In this document: positions 1-8,582 of the stretch, piece after piece | Layout: each line of letters begins with the position of its first letter | Numbering within the stretch: position 1 is the first letter of the stretch | Assembly: GCA_030272735.1 (NCBI GenBank) | Contig: JARXKL010000005.1 | Span: 12,462 to 60,956, forward strand | DNA: 48,495 nucleotides | Source of the DNA: Patescibacteria group bacterium | GTDB lineage: Bacteria; Patescibacteriota; Saccharimonadia; Saccharimonadales; UBA4665 | Direction of reading: 5' to 3' | The notes under the pieces: generated by a model | The model's database searches: none | What the model was told of the DNA's origin: nothing | Seen by the model: only the letters and a program-made list of their open reading frames with translations | Program-made: the position numbers and the translations under genes

Positions 1-918
1 GAGCAATTCTTCGTAATCTTTTTTTGAGGAGATATCGAGTTTTTTATGATCTATACGGTGGCTTGCTTTGTGTTGGAGCTCATTGAAGCGCTTCATAAAT
101 GCTGTATCCATGTGTTCTTGCGGCTGCAACGATGCTTCTGCCCAAGCAACCGCACCACTATCGAGCTCGCCATGCTCTCCCTTTGAAGGGTGATGCACTT
201 GGGCAATATCGAGGCATACACAGCGTGCAACCGGCAGGCTACCAAGTAGCAGGGTGTTGGTTGCTTGCTTGAGTAGTTCATCACTCTGCTCATAGGGCTT
301 TTTGTCCCCACGTTTAGAAACAACATCGAATTGCAGAGGATGCTCGGCATTATTAAAGAGCTGGTAGGCACCCTGACCTATGCTTGCACCATCATCGAGC
401 CAATCTGCGCCACCCTTATAACGCTCGTCGAGGGTTCGGAGCAGTACTCCTCCGGGTGCGTAACGGCTGATGACAGTGGTTTGCAAATAGGCGTGAGATA
501 CGTAGTACTGTATAAGACTGACGGTGATATCATCGTCGTTATCTTCGAAAATTCTTTTTGCCGCATGCTCAAGGTGCTCGGTAAGCTTCTGTTTGGTGTT
601 CACCTGCGCATAATCGAAATTGGGCTTGCCGAGGACTTTATTGTCACGTAAAAAATACATGCTGTAAGCCGCACGTAAAATGTTGGCAAACTCATCTGGT
701 TTTGTCCGAGGAAAATTTTCGTACCGAAGCGTAGCGAGCATATCGTTTGTTTTAGCAATGTGGCTATCAGGCGGTTGTTCATTGAAAATGGTGAACATAC
801 TACCGATAAGTGGGTCTCCGCCGGGAGGTAATTCGGCTTGTCGGCTAAATTGCTCACGCAGTTCTTCAACGGGGTATGGTTTTTCACCCCCAAGAAAAAA
901 CCGACGTCCCTCATGCAT
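1..918 (-). CDS. Hypothetical protein, C-terminus cut off by the left edge
   Basis: One frame stays open on the minus strand from an ATG at 918 to base 1, giving 306 codons without a stop, so the gene continues beyond the window. The product begins MHEGRRFFLGGEKPYP, is soluble, rich in charged residues, and has no signal peptide or membrane segment. I do not recognise the family. The start is supported by a TACTGT hexamer at 925-930, exactly 6 nt upstream of the ATG, the leaderless promoter arrangement seen in many genes of this window. Short ORFs on the opposite strand here are shadows. The reading frame is convincing; the function is unknown. Confidence 0.8.
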   Translation of the reverse strand, partial: MHEGRRFFLGGEKPYPVEELREQFSRQAELPPGGDPLIGSMFTIFNEQPPDSHIAKTNDMLATLRYENFPRTKPDEFANILRAAYSMYFLRDNKVLGKPNFDYAQVNTKQKLTEHLEHAAKRIFEDNDDDITVSLIQYYVSHAYLQTTVISRYAPGGVLLRTLDERYKGGADWLDDGASIGQGAYQLFNNAEHPLQFDVVSKRGDKKPYEQSDELLKQATNTLLLGSLPVARCVCLDIAQVHHPSKGEHGELDSGAVAWAEASLQPQEHMDTAFMKRFNELQHKASHRIDHKKLDISSKKDYEELL

Positions 919-1062
919 ATACTTACAGTAGACTATGGATCTCCAACATGCACAAGCATGAGTGTTATGAAAACTAGAGACTCTTCAAGCCTCTTATGGC
1001 TATACTTCCGGAAGTGGAAGATGTTGTATCCCGTTGGCACCGCCGTTTATAATGCTTGAACT

Positions 1063-1095
1063 AAAAAAAGACCGCACATTGCTGTACGGTCTTTA
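1063..1095 (-). terminator. Intrinsic terminator of the GlsB-type gene
   Basis: An 8-bp stem (AAAGACCG at 1067-1074 with CGGTCTTT at 1087-1094) encloses a smaller ACA/TGT pairing. On the minus strand it is followed by a run of T (A7 at 1063-1069 on the plus strand). It lies just downstream of the gene ending at 1121. Confidence 0.75.
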
Positions 1096-1120
1096 ATAAG
1101 TATCAATATAGTCAAATTAT

Positions 1121-1390
1121 TTAGGCGCGGTGAGAAGTGCCGCGGCGGAACGCTTTGACTATAGCGAGTAAGATCACTGCGCCAAGTACAGCGACAATCA
1201 AACTAACGAGGTTGAAGCCAGTAACATCGGTATTAGTCAGTGCTCGGACGACGAAGCCGCCGATAAATGCGCCTAAAATACCAACCACGATGTTAGCGAG
1301 GGCGCCTTGTTCGGCATCAGTTTTCATTATCATTGATGCGATCCACCCGGCTAGTGCGCCGAATACTATCCAAAGAATTATGTTGATCAT
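1121..1390 (-). CDS. GlsB/YeaQ/YmgE family small membrane protein
   Basis: An 89-aa protein of about three hydrophobic helices with the glycine-rich pattern of the transglycosylase-associated (GlsB/YeaQ/YmgE) family: GALAGWIAS near residue 12, VVGILGAFIGGFV near 36-48, and a last helix at 62-80 followed by a basic tail. The family sits in the cytoplasmic membrane and is often stress-linked; its biochemical role is unsettled. Unlike many neighbours it has a true leader with an AGAAGGAG ribosome site 9 nt before the ATG, and its own terminator at 1063-1095. A paralogue lies at 9028-9294. Confidence 0.85.
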   Translation of the reverse strand: MINIILWIVFGALAGWIASMIMKTDAEQGALANIVVGILGAFIGGFVVRALTNTDVTGFNLVSLIVAVLGAVILLAIVKAFRRGTSHRA

Positions 1391-1479
1391 AGCGGTATGC
1401 TCCTTCTATTAATTTGAGCCAAGTATAGGAACAAATTAATAAAGAATCTGTAAAAATTGTTACCCATAAAAAATTAGCC

Positions 1480-1556
1480 TGGTGTGCTCGGAGGGATTTG
1501 AACCCCCGGCCTTTGGTACCGGAAACCAACGCTCTATCCAGCTGAGCTACGAGCAC
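1480..1556 (-). tRNA. tRNA-Arg (anticodon CCG)
   Basis: The minus strand folds into a full cloverleaf: acceptor GTGCTCG/CGAGCAC, D-arm GCTC/GAGC, anticodon stem TTGGT/ACCAA with loop TTCCGGT (anticodon CCG), and T-loop TTCAAAT. Discriminator A and an encoded CCA (complement of 1480-1482) complete the 3' end. It would read CGG arginine codons. After CCA the transcript runs into a T6 tract without an obvious hairpin. Confidence 0.95.
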
Positions 1557-1592
1557 GTTAGCAGAATTACTGCTCGATTAGTGTACCACGGA

Positions 1593-2363
1593 TTATTTGC
1601 ATGTATCGGGGGTAGAATTGAGTGCTGAATCGAGTCCTTCATTGATAACTGGCGTCCATACTGCATAACCACGCTTATTAGGGTGGAATTTATCAGGACC
1701 GAAGAGGGTCGGATCTGCAGCAAATGTCGGACCTGTGCGCGCGGCAACGGGCGCAGATACTAAATGGTTTTTAGTAATCAGTTTTTCGTAAACGCCGTTG
1801 AGTTGCCTGGTTCTAAAACCAGCTAGTTGACGCGCACCTGGCGGGAAGCGGTCGACCGATCCCATAGCTGGCACGCCGGTAACGACAATCTTGAGATCAC
1901 AGTTGTCTTTACGCAGGCCGTCTATAGTTTGCTGTACAGAGCGTTCGAAGGCTTTTTTGCTCGTAAAATGAGTGACATCATTGGCTCCAATTGCTAGCAA
2001 AACTATATCTGGGTGAAGCTTGAGCGCTTGAGGCAATTGTATGGCCTGTACGTCTCGGGCACGGGCACCGGATACGCCCACATTCGTGAGTGTAACGGCG
2101 TATTTAGCGGCAATGTGCTGTGCACTCTGGTAAGAATAGCTATCTTTGTAATCTGCTCCCTGGCCAATACTTGTGCTATCACCCATGACAACATAGTGCA
2201 GCTTTGGCCCATTTTTACTGAGTGTTTGGCTAGTACGTGGGATTTTTGGCGCGTCAACCGGAGTGCCATTCTTAGCAATATAGACAAGTTCGAGCACCAC
2301 GAAAATAATTAATAGTATAAGGCATACAGAGACTCCGATGAAAAGTGTGCGCTTAGTGATCAT
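1593..2363 (-). CDS. SGNH/GDSL-type hydrolase, membrane-anchored
   Basis: A 256-aa protein with an N-terminal signal anchor (residues 8-30) and an extracellular SGNH hydrolase fold. The GDS block (61-63, nucleophile Ser63), the GAND block (126-129) and the catalytic Asp-x-x-His pair (D224, H227 in DKFHPN) are all present. Such enzymes are esterases or lipases acting on acyl or acetyl groups, often on envelope polymers; the substrate cannot be read from sequence. The start is set by a TACACT -10 hexamer at 2370-2375, 6 nt before the ATG, with no Shine-Dalgarno, so the mRNA is probably leaderless. The next gene diverges on the plus strand. Confidence 0.85.
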   Translation of the reverse strand: MITKRTLFIGVSVCLILLIIFVVLELVYIAKNGTPVDAPKIPRTSQTLSKNGPKLHYVVMGDSTSIGQGADYKDSYSYQSAQHIAAKYAVTLTNVGVSGARARDVQAIQLPQALKLHPDIVLLAIGANDVTHFTSKKAFERSVQQTIDGLRKDNCDLKIVVTGVPAMGSVDRFPPGARQLAGFRTRQLNGVYEKLITKNHLVSAPVAARTGPTFAADPTLFGPDKFHPNKRGYAVWTPVINEGLDSALNSTPDTCK

Positions 2364-2448
2364 GCGGATAGTGTAACAAAATAAGTGTCATAACCCTTGT
2401 AAAATACTGGAGCATTCGCATGATATACTTAATCTCAGGTTAGAACAT

Positions 2449-3234
2449 ATGGCCACCATTCTTAAAATACCAATACCAGAAGTCCAGAAAGTTCACTCTT
2501 TTTCAGAGCGATTAGTTTTACCAGATAGTGAAAGCACTATGGTTCATGTTGTGCGCTATGATCGCGAAACGGTTTTGCCGCGACTGGTTGTTTTCCCAGA
2601 GCCGACAGCTCTCCCTACGTGGTGCGCCGTTAACGGTATCAAGGAGGCATTGACGGCCGGTTTTTATTTACACGAGCCGAGCTCGTTACTCGGTGATACT
2701 TGGGTAAATGGCCATAAAATAGAAAGCGTACCGTTTACTAAACCTTGGAATGACATACGATCAGCTATAGCGCTTACCGGGTGCAAAATTAGTATAGCCA
2801 ACCGGCACGAGCTCGGCACTCTACCTAACGGTGATTTGATCCAGGCTGGACCACAGCTCGTAGAAAACGGTACTATTGCTTACGAAGAAGACGCAGATAG
2901 GGAAGGTTTCAGGCTTAATACCGGACAATTCGATAGCGATATAACAGCAGGTCGTTACCCTAGAACTGCGTTAGGTTACGACGAAAACTATATTTGGAGT
3001 GTTGCCGTAGATGGTCGCAGTACAGAAAACGTAGGGCTTACCATTCGTGAGACAGCAGAAGTAATGCTAAGTTTGGGCGCTCAGCAGGCCATAAACTTAG
3101 ACGGTGGGGCATCGTCAGTACAAATCAGTGGCGGCAATATAACAAATAATCCCCGCACTGGTTCTAATGGCATTACTGCTGCGGTTCCACTCGGCCGTCC
3201 CATCCGTACTGCGATTATATTTGAAACCTTATAG
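2449..3234 (+). CDS. Phosphodiester glycosidase (NAGPA) family protein
   Basis: A 261-aa protein resembling the NAGPA/phosphodiester glycosidase domain: AGFYLHE near 70-76 (family GGFF-type block), QAGPQLVENG at 132-141, RTALGYD at 172-178 and the signature INLDGGASS at 215-223. The family removes N-acetylglucosamine from phosphodiesters and includes exported wall-active proteins. No signal peptide is visible here, so it may act in the cytoplasm or leave by another route. A TATACT box at about 2425 would give a short leader. The 3' end overlaps the convergent kinase gene (3229). Confidence 0.75.
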   Translation: MATILKIPIPEVQKVHSFSERLVLPDSESTMVHVVRYDRETVLPRLVVFPEPTALPTWCAVNGIKEALTAGFYLHEPSSLLGDTWVNGHKIESVPFTKPWNDIRSAIALTGCKISIANRHELGTLPNGDLIQAGPQLVENGTIAYEEDADREGFRLNTGQFDSDITAGRYPRTALGYDENYIWSVAVDGRSTENVGLTIRETAEVMLSLGAQQAINLDGGASSVQISGGNITNNPRTGSNGITAAVPLGRPIRTAIIFETL

Positions 3235-4335
3235 TACTTTTTCTGGCTGCTTTGGAATGCACACGGTGAATGTTGTGCCCTTGCCGAGCTCACTTTCGCA
3301 ATCGATAGTGCCGCCGATTTTGCCCAGCAATATTTTGATCATATAGAGCCCCAAGCCCGTACCCTCGGGATAGGCTTTAAGGGCGTTATCGGCCCGCGAA
3401 AACTGGTTATAAAGATGTTGTTGATGTTCTTTTGGAATGCCAATACCAGTATCTTTGATAGCCACAATTACATCGTCTTTTTTAGTGTGGACAGTTACCG
3501 TTATAGCTCCTTTTTTTGGGGTATACTGTACAGCATTAACCACTAAATTTGAGAATATTTCGTGCAGCACGGACGGATCACTTTCCAGCTCGATTTTCGA
3601 CGGAATGTCGATTTTCATTGCTAACTTTTCTTCAGTTAGGCGGGGAAGTAGTTCAGTTCTTATCTGTTCGAAAACGGCAGTAAAATCAATTAATTTATAC
3701 TGCAAATAATCTTGCTCATTTTGTACGCGTGTAATTAGCAGTAGATCATTCACTAAACGAATCATACGCTCGGACGATCTGACTATAGTAGTGGCTAGCT
3801 TAAGCTGGTCATCATTAAGTTCACCGGCATATCCCTGTTGCAGCATATGCGAATACGTCATAATCGCAGTCATTGGTGTCCTGAGTTGGTGCGATGCGAG
3901 ATCGATGAAATCGGTTTTCATACGAGCTAACTCATATTCGCGCGTAATGTTCTGAATCATATAAACGATTTGGTCAGTTGTGGGTAATTGCCTAGAAGAA
4001 ACCCGGATAATTACTGGCTTATCATTTTTATTACGCCATTCGTAGACACCCTGATTCTCGCCGCTACCATTAAGCTTATTCTCTGGGGTTATTTCTTCAG
4101 GCGATTCTGCAACTTTTGTAATCGGAAACACGTCCTGAAATATTTGCCCAAGCAAAAACACTCGAGGTGTTTCAACGAGTTCTGCAAAACATTCGTTTAC
4201 AAATATCAAATGGTTGTTTGCATCGGTAACGCATACGGCATCTTTAATGTTGCCTATAACCAAGTCCATCCAGCCAAGTGTTCTCTGGACTTCTAGTAGC
4301 TCCTCGGCAATATAGTGGCGTGCATCGTTAGGCAT
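3229..4335 (-). CDS. PAS-domain sensor histidine kinase, soluble
   Basis: This gene encodes a soluble sensor kinase. A PAS domain covers roughly residues 20-135, then comes a HisKA domain with the box DLASHQLRTP (phospho-acceptor H149) and an HATPase domain with the N-box NLVVNAVQYTP, G1 DTGIG and G2 GTGLG. There is no membrane segment. I place the start at ATG 4335, because GGAG lies 5 nt upstream and the ATG overlaps the stop of the upstream PAS gene by 8 nt, suggesting translational coupling. A start 18 nt further upstream (4353) is also open. No response regulator is adjacent. The 3' end overlaps the convergent gene at 3229-3234. Confidence 0.88.
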   Translation of the reverse strand: MPNDARHYIAEELLEVQRTLGWMDLVIGNIKDAVCVTDANNHLIFVNECFAELVETPRVFLLGQIFQDVFPITKVAESPEEITPENKLNGSGENQGVYEWRNKNDKPVIIRVSSRQLPTTDQIVYMIQNITREYELARMKTDFIDLASHQLRTPMTAIMTYSHMLQQGYAGELNDDQLKLATTIVRSSERMIRLVNDLLLITRVQNEQDYLQYKLIDFTAVFEQIRTELLPRLTEEKLAMKIDIPSKIELESDPSVLHEIFSNLVVNAVQYTPKKGAITVTVHTKKDDVIVAIKDTGIGIPKEHQQHLYNQFSRADNALKAYPEGTGLGLYMIKILLGKIGGTIDCESELGKGTTFTVCIPKQPEKVL

Positions 4336-4696
4336 TTCGCTCCGGATAATCAATTATGGCGCTAAACCGCCACCGCCCATCTTTTTTTTCGCTCAAGATA
4401 AAATGATCTGACAACTTTTCGCTCCCATTTTTATAACGCACGCTTAAGGGCAGAGGTTTGCCGAGCAACTCAGAAGTCTCAGTAGTTAAAAAACGAGCAA
4501 AACCGACGTTATGGCCGCTACGCATGTGGCTCGGCATTATTTCGGTAACAGGCTTGCCAATAAGATCTTCGCTCGTCCAGCCGTATTCTTCTTCGAAGGC
4601 ACCATTAACGAAGGTAAATATACTTTCTTGATCTATGGCCACTACAGGCACATCAGTCAATAGCAGCATCGCTTCCACAGTTTTTGGGTATGCCAT
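4328..4696 (-). CDS. Stand-alone PAS-domain protein
   Basis: A 122-aa protein consisting almost entirely of one PAS domain (VPVVAIDQESIFTFVN near 17-32, then EEYGWTSEDLIGKPVTEIMP). It has no output domain. It is the first gene of a two-gene operon with the PAS histidine kinase, overlapping it by 8 nt, so it probably supplies a second sensory input to that kinase. An AAAGGAAA ribosome site precedes the ATG. It could also be the detached N-terminus of a once longer multi-PAS kinase. Confidence 0.8.
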   Translation of the reverse strand: MAYPKTVEAMLLLTDVPVVAIDQESIFTFVNGAFEEEYGWTSEDLIGKPVTEIMPSHMRSGHNVGFARFLTTETSELLGKPLPLSVRYKNGSEKLSDHFILSEKKDGRWRFSAIIDYPERNA

Positions 4697-4806
4697 CTAC
4701 GTTTCCTTTAGCTGTTTGTAAAGTAAGTATAAAGAAAGAAGCGCGGGCTTACTGTGAAAAATTTACTTCGTGATGTGAGACCATTATGGTACAAACAGTT
4801 AGTATT

Positions 4807-4819
4807 AACAGAAACTGTT
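4807..4819. promoter_or_regulatory. Inverted repeat AACAG-AAA-CTGTT, possible operator
   Basis: A perfect 5-bp inverted repeat with a 3-nt spacer lies between the divergent PAS/kinase operon and the secreted CHRD-like gene. A further AACAGT half-site occurs about 13 nt upstream. Position suggests a regulator site, but no partner is known. Confidence 0.3.
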
Positions 4820-4943
4820 CAACACACAAAAAACATACTGTAATAAATTATACATAACTTATTTTAGCTTTGTTACATGCTAGGCTCAACACCAAACAAC
4901 TTATATAAACAAACTATTATTTTTAATTAAGAGAGGAAATATT

Positions 4944-5726
4944 ATGAAAAATACTAGATTACGTAAAGCCTATGTTGGAATTACCTCTACGGTGATGACT
5001 ATTGGCGTGCTCGGCAGTCCATTGGCATTTGCTGAAACAGGAACAGGTGCACAGCACAGCTATAGAGCTAGCTTAACTGCACTCAATAAATCTGATGATG
5101 TTGGTAATGCCAGCACCACGGTAACGACAAATGGTGACGGTACTTTTACCGTTAAGACAACTGGCGCATCTCCATCTTTGGCGCATGCCCAGCATATCCA
5201 TGTTGGCGGTACCCATACCTGCCCAGATATTTCTGCCGATAAGGACGGCGATGGCTTAATAAACACTACAGAGGGAACTCCTTCATACGGTCCTATCGAG
5301 ATTTCACTAACTACTAGTGGCGATACAAGTAAGGATAGCGGACTAGCAGTTGATCGTTTCCCCGTGGCAGACGCCAATGGAAATGTGAACTATGAGCGTA
5401 CTTTCCCACTTCCAACTGGGGTAACCGAAGATATGATCGCCCAAGGTGTCGTAGTAACGCACGGCGTGTCAGAGTTATCTGGCGACAAAGCTAAATACGA
5501 TGGCGACAAGAAGAGCGATATACCGAAGTCTGAGTCTTTGCCATTAGAAGCTACTATTCCAGCAGCTTGCGGTAAGCTTGTCAGTATGACATCTCCTAGC
5601 GGCGGTGTTGCAGCAGGCGGCGGCTCAACGATGGGCATAGAAAATAGCGCGGCATTCGGTGTAGGCTTGGTGGCCTTAGCAGCAGCCGGTGGTTTAGCCT
5701 TCACATCTCGCAAGCGAAGTGTGTAA
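4944..5726 (+). CDS. Secreted CHRD-like surface protein with C-terminal anchor
   Basis: A 260-aa exported protein. Residues 1-30 are a signal peptide ending in LAFA before ETGTG. The body resembles a CHRD-type domain (AHAQHIHVGGTHTC near 81-94), with an acidic DKDGDGLINTTEG segment (99-111) that looks like an EF-hand/dockerin-type calcium loop. A glycine-rich linker (AAGGGSTMG), a hydrophobic helix (about 233-252) and the positive tail SRKRSV form a membrane anchor like that of sortase substrates, but no LPxTG-like motif precedes it. Leadered mRNA with a strong GAGAGGA site. The sortase gene follows 11 nt later. Confidence 0.75.
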   Translation: MKNTRLRKAYVGITSTVMTIGVLGSPLAFAETGTGAQHSYRASLTALNKSDDVGNASTTVTTNGDGTFTVKTTGASPSLAHAQHIHVGGTHTCPDISADKDGDGLINTTEGTPSYGPIEISLTTSGDTSKDSGLAVDRFPVADANGNVNYERTFPLPTGVTEDMIAQGVVVTHGVSELSGDKAKYDGDKKSDIPKSESLPLEATIPAACGKLVSMTSPSGGVAAGGGSTMGIENSAAFGVGLVALAAAGGLAFTSRKRSV

Positions 5727-5737
5727 CTGAGCTAAAC

Positions 5738-6604
5738 GTGCAAAGTATAGCCTTACAAAAGCTCCCTACTTTACCGAAACACCAAGGGCTATCATCGCCC
5801 TTGGTGTTTAGTGTTCTGTTTGGTCTAGTGGGATCAGGATTGCTTGTATATGGATTCTCAACACAGCTCACTATCCCGCTACCTGAAGAAAAGAATCAGC
5901 TAATAAGCCGACAAATTCTCAGACCGCAAGTTGCAAAAATATCTCCGGTTCAAGCTACAGGCATGCTTAAGCCAAATATTGATTTAAAAAACTTATCACC
6001 CACCGCTGTAGCCGCTACTGGTAACTTATTTACATCGACTCCGACTAAAACTCAGGCACAGTCGGTAACGGCGAGTACTCATAAACCTTCTGGCAACCCA
6101 GCAGTAGCATCTGAAGCCATCAAACATGAGCTCATCGCATCAGTGCCTCTCGTTATTGATATTCCGGCGATAGGCGTTCACTCGGATGTCTCAAAGGTTT
6201 CCCGCACAGCTAATGGTGCAATTGAAGTGCCATCTGGGGAAACTTACAACAATGCTGCTTGGTATAACGGCTCACCGACACCAGGCGAAGTTGGATCCTC
6301 AGTAATTATCGGTCATGTCGATTCGGCAAAGACTGGACCTTCAGTCTTTTTTAAACTGGGAGCGCTCAAAGAAGGTGACACAATTGAAGTGAAACGGACC
6401 GATGGCTCAACTGCCAAGTTTACTGTGGACGCTGTAAACGTATATGACAAAACTAAATTTCCGAGTACATCGGTGTATAAGCTTACAGGCGCACCTACGC
6501 TAACACTGGTTACCTGTGGCGGAACATTTGATAGTCAATCACATGACTACGACAGCAACATCGTTGTAACCGCCTCCCTGGTTATTGGAAATATACCAAA
6601 GTAG
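5738..6604 (+). CDS. Class F-type (SrtE/F-like) sortase
   Basis: A 288-aa transpeptidase with one N-terminal membrane helix (about 21-40), a Ser/Thr/Pro-rich spacer to about 130, then the sortase domain. The catalytic His is H193 in IIGHVDS and the catalytic Cys is C260 in TLVTCGG. After the Cys the strand reads SHDYDSNIVV; the arginine expected here (HYRDN in many class E/F enzymes) is not seen, which is unusual. It likely attaches surface proteins to peptidoglycan. The upstream exported protein and the LVNTGAG protein at 33638 are candidate substrates. Starts with GTG, with no clear Shine-Dalgarno, so it probably depends on the upstream gene. Confidence 0.85.
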   Translation: MQSIALQKLPTLPKHQGLSSPLVFSVLFGLVGSGLLVYGFSTQLTIPLPEEKNQLISRQILRPQVAKISPVQATGMLKPNIDLKNLSPTAVAATGNLFTSTPTKTQAQSVTASTHKPSGNPAVASEAIKHELIASVPLVIDIPAIGVHSDVSKVSRTANGAIEVPSGETYNNAAWYNGSPTPGEVGSSVIIGHVDSAKTGPSVFFKLGALKEGDTIEVKRTDGSTAKFTVDAVNVYDKTKFPSTSVYKLTGAPTLTLVTCGGTFDSQSHDYDSNIVVTASLVIGNIPK

Positions 6605-6644
6605 TCGAATTAGTTTTGATGGGACTACAACGTACACTAAGCAT

Positions 6645-7373
6645 ATGATTGACGGTAAAATCATTTATGAAACTGATACAGCAACTGGCCATTATCAGGT
6701 CGTCGACGGGTTATATAACGGACGGCCCTCTCGCGTTTTATACAGTGGTGAACAGCTTGCTGCTCAGTCAGGGATTGCGCTAGATGCTGAAGATGACCTG
6801 TTGTTCGATTACAATCAACGACTGTATGAACTTATTACAGGGCTTTTGCCCAAGAGAATGTTGATAATCGGCGGTGGAGCATGTACATTGCCGCAGGCCA
6901 TACAGCGCGATTGTCCAGAAATTGCGGTAGACATTATTGAGATAGACGACGGCTTGATTGCACTCGCTTGTGAGTACTTTTCGTTCAGCCCTACAGAGCA
7001 CGTCACGGTTCATATCGGCGAAGGACGCAAATTCTTGCATTCTGCCGCTGCGCAATATGATTTGATTATTGTCGATGCGTTTGATCATGACGTAACGCCG
7101 CAATCTTTTCAAACGCCTGAAGCAGCCAATGATTTATTGCGTAACCTCAGCCTTGACGGAGTGGTCGCCTATAACTGCATCGCATCTTATTATGGCAAAC
7201 GCTCGATAGCACTAGAGCGTACCGTTACATCGCTTGAATCAGTTTTTAATAATGTAGAAGTCTTCCCAGCTGCGAACGATATTTCTTTATGGATACCGCA
7301 GAACTTTCTTATAACCGCTCGTATCGACAAAAGTTCGTTGGCTCAGTATTTGCGTTTTAGCCCTATTCTCTAG
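6645..7373 (+). CDS. Spermidine synthase-like methyltransferase-fold protein
   Basis: A Rossmann-fold protein of the spermidine/polyamine synthase superfamily. It has the SAM-binding loop IIGGGACTLPQ, the acidic strand-2 end DIIEIDDG, a following GEGRKFL block and YDLIIVDAFDHD. A TTG start at 6585 overlapping the sortase is open, but an ATG at 6645 lies 6 nt after a TACACT -10 hexamer (6633-6638), so I prefer the shorter, leaderless form of 242 aa. True aminopropyl transfer cannot be claimed, because many such proteins in reduced genomes lack polyamine pathway partners and none is seen here. Ends overlapping the convergent GAF gene. Confidence 0.75.
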   Translation: MIDGKIIYETDTATGHYQVVDGLYNGRPSRVLYSGEQLAAQSGIALDAEDDLLFDYNQRLYELITGLLPKRMLIIGGGACTLPQAIQRDCPEIAVDIIEIDDGLIALACEYFSFSPTEHVTVHIGEGRKFLHSAAAQYDLIIVDAFDHDVTPQSFQTPEAANDLLRNLSLDGVVAYNCIASYYGKRSIALERTVTSLESVFNNVEVFPAANDISLWIPQNFLITARIDKSSLAQYLRFSPIL

Positions 7374-7888
7374 TTTGTTACTGCTATAGTTTGCAAATGA
7401 GCTGCAGCATTTATTTCAAGCTCAGCCCAGTGGGATAAATCTTTGAGAATTTGTAATTCTTTTTCTGAAAACTTATGTGGTTTGGTATCTACCAAGCACA
7501 ATGCCCCAGGACGTGTGCCGTCGGCAGCACGAATGGGCATGCCGGCATATGATCTGATGTTCATGCCTCCAGCTACCTGAGGGTGATCCTTAAATTGTTC
7601 GTGCTCGAGCGTATTCTCAATAACCATTGGCTCGTCAGATAATATTGTATAACTACAAAAAGATACGCGGCGGTCATTCTTGGCGCCTTTGGCCATGCCA
7701 TAACACGACTTATTAATATCCTCCCGCGCTGTAATGAGGTTGATCATTGCTACAGGCATTCCTAAAACTGCTGAAGCAATTCTTGTGATCCGGTCAAATC
7801 GATCTTCATGTAGCGGCGAGAGCAGCTTCAATTGCTCCAGGGTGTTCAGCCGTTGCTCTTCATTTTCTGGAATCGGGGAGGGTGTCAT
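7370..7888 (-). CDS. GAF-domain protein
   Basis: About 172 residues, made up of one GAF domain covering nearly the whole length (VLGMPVAMINLITARED near 40, RSYAGMPIRAADGTRPGALCLVD near 132-154). There is no kinase, cyclase or DNA-binding output domain, so it is a lone small-molecule or redox sensor, or a regulator of another protein such as the orphan kinases nearby. The FCSYTIL segment carries the conserved CxY pattern common in GAF proteins paired with kinases. Start chosen at ATG 7888, with TAGAAT (7897-7902) 8 nt upstream; a GTG two codons earlier is also open. Confidence 0.8.
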   Translation of the reverse strand: MTPSPIPENEEQRLNTLEQLKLLSPLHEDRFDRITRIASAVLGMPVAMINLITAREDINKSCYGMAKGAKNDRRVSFCSYTILSDEPMVIENTLEHEQFKDHPQVAGGMNIRSYAGMPIRAADGTRPGALCLVDTKPHKFSEKELQILKDLSHWAELEINAAAHLQTIAVTN

Positions 7889-7946
7889 ATACACTTATTC
7901 TAATCCTGTAAACGCTCTTTTTCAAATCTTTGAAGGCTATTTTATT

Positions 7947-8023
7947 TGGTGCACCCGGCAGGATTCGAACCTGCGACCCCTTGGTTCGAAGCCAAGTACT
8001 CTAATCCGCTGAGCTACGGGTGC
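7947..8023 (-). tRNA. tRNA-Arg (anticodon UCG)
   Basis: The minus-strand cloverleaf has acceptor GCACCCG/CGGGTGC, anticodon stem CTTGG/CCAAG with loop CTTCGAA (anticodon TCG), T-arm GCAGG/CCTGC with TTCGAAT, discriminator A and encoded CCA (7947-7949). It would read CGA and neighbouring CGN codons. Confidence 0.95.
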
Positions 8024-8081
8024 GCGTTGCATCTATTTTAACAGATTGTACTTCTTTCACCAGATACGCAATAATGAGTAC

Positions 8082-8582
8082 ATGATTCGTGCAATAGTGG
8101 CAGTTGATCAAAAAATGGGTATCGCCAAACATGGCGGCCAGCCATGGCATATTCCAGATGACGAAGCTTATTTTTCGCGCCAAACTAAATTATATGGCGG
8201 AAATGTACTCATGGGCAGCAAAACTCTTGCTGTAATGGGCGAGCCGCTAAAGGGGCGCAATAATTTTGTTTTAACGCGCAGCCAAGAGCATATTGACGGA
8301 GTTACGGTGTTACATAGCCTAGATAAGGTGAATGAAACGTGTGGAGAGGATAATGTATGGTCCATCGGTGGCGCATCACTTTATTCGCAAATGATGGAGG
8401 CCGGTTTATTAGATGAACTCTATGTCACTCATATCGCCGCGGATTTTAATTGTGATAAGTTCTTCCCAGCGATTCCGAAAGCAGAATATAAATTGTATCA
8501 GCAATCTGAGCCTAAGCAACAAAATGGTTTTACCTATACCTACGCGGTATATAAAAAAGTAGCCGCACATGCGGCTACATAA
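8082..8582 (+). CDS. folA: Dihydrofolate reductase
   Basis: A 166-aa enzyme reducing dihydrofolate to tetrahydrofolate with NADPH. It starts IRAIVAVDQKMGIA as the family does, has the catalytic-loop WHIPDDEAYF (acidic D at the active site), VLMGSKT for the cofactor and the late signature VWSIGGASLY. The ATG at 8082 matches family starts better than a TTG 36 nt upstream; an AATAAT hexamer lies 6 nt before it. No thymidylate synthase is adjacent; folD at 24483 is the other folate gene in the window. The last codons form one arm of the terminator of the convergent small gene. Confidence 0.92.
   Translation: MIRAIVAVDQKMGIAKHGGQPWHIPDDEAYFSRQTKLYGGNVLMGSKTLAVMGEPLKGRNNFVLTRSQEHIDGVTVLHSLDKVNETCGEDNVWSIGGASLYSQMMEAGLLDELYVTHIAADFNCDKFFPAIPKAEYKLYQQSEPKQQNGFTYTYAVYKKVAAHAAT
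8553..8578 (-). terminator. Intrinsic terminator of the 42-aa small gene
   Basis: A perfect 9-bp stem, GTAGCCGCA (8559-8567) with TGCGGCTAC (8570-8578), is followed on the minus strand by six T. It sits at the stop codon of the small minus-strand gene and inside the 3' end of folA. Confidence 0.8.

Noticed and set aside
1004-1015. 12-bp palindrome ACTTCCGGAAGT between the first two genes
   Set aside because: Perfect but short, without a second copy or promoter context that I could recognise; not enough to call an operator.
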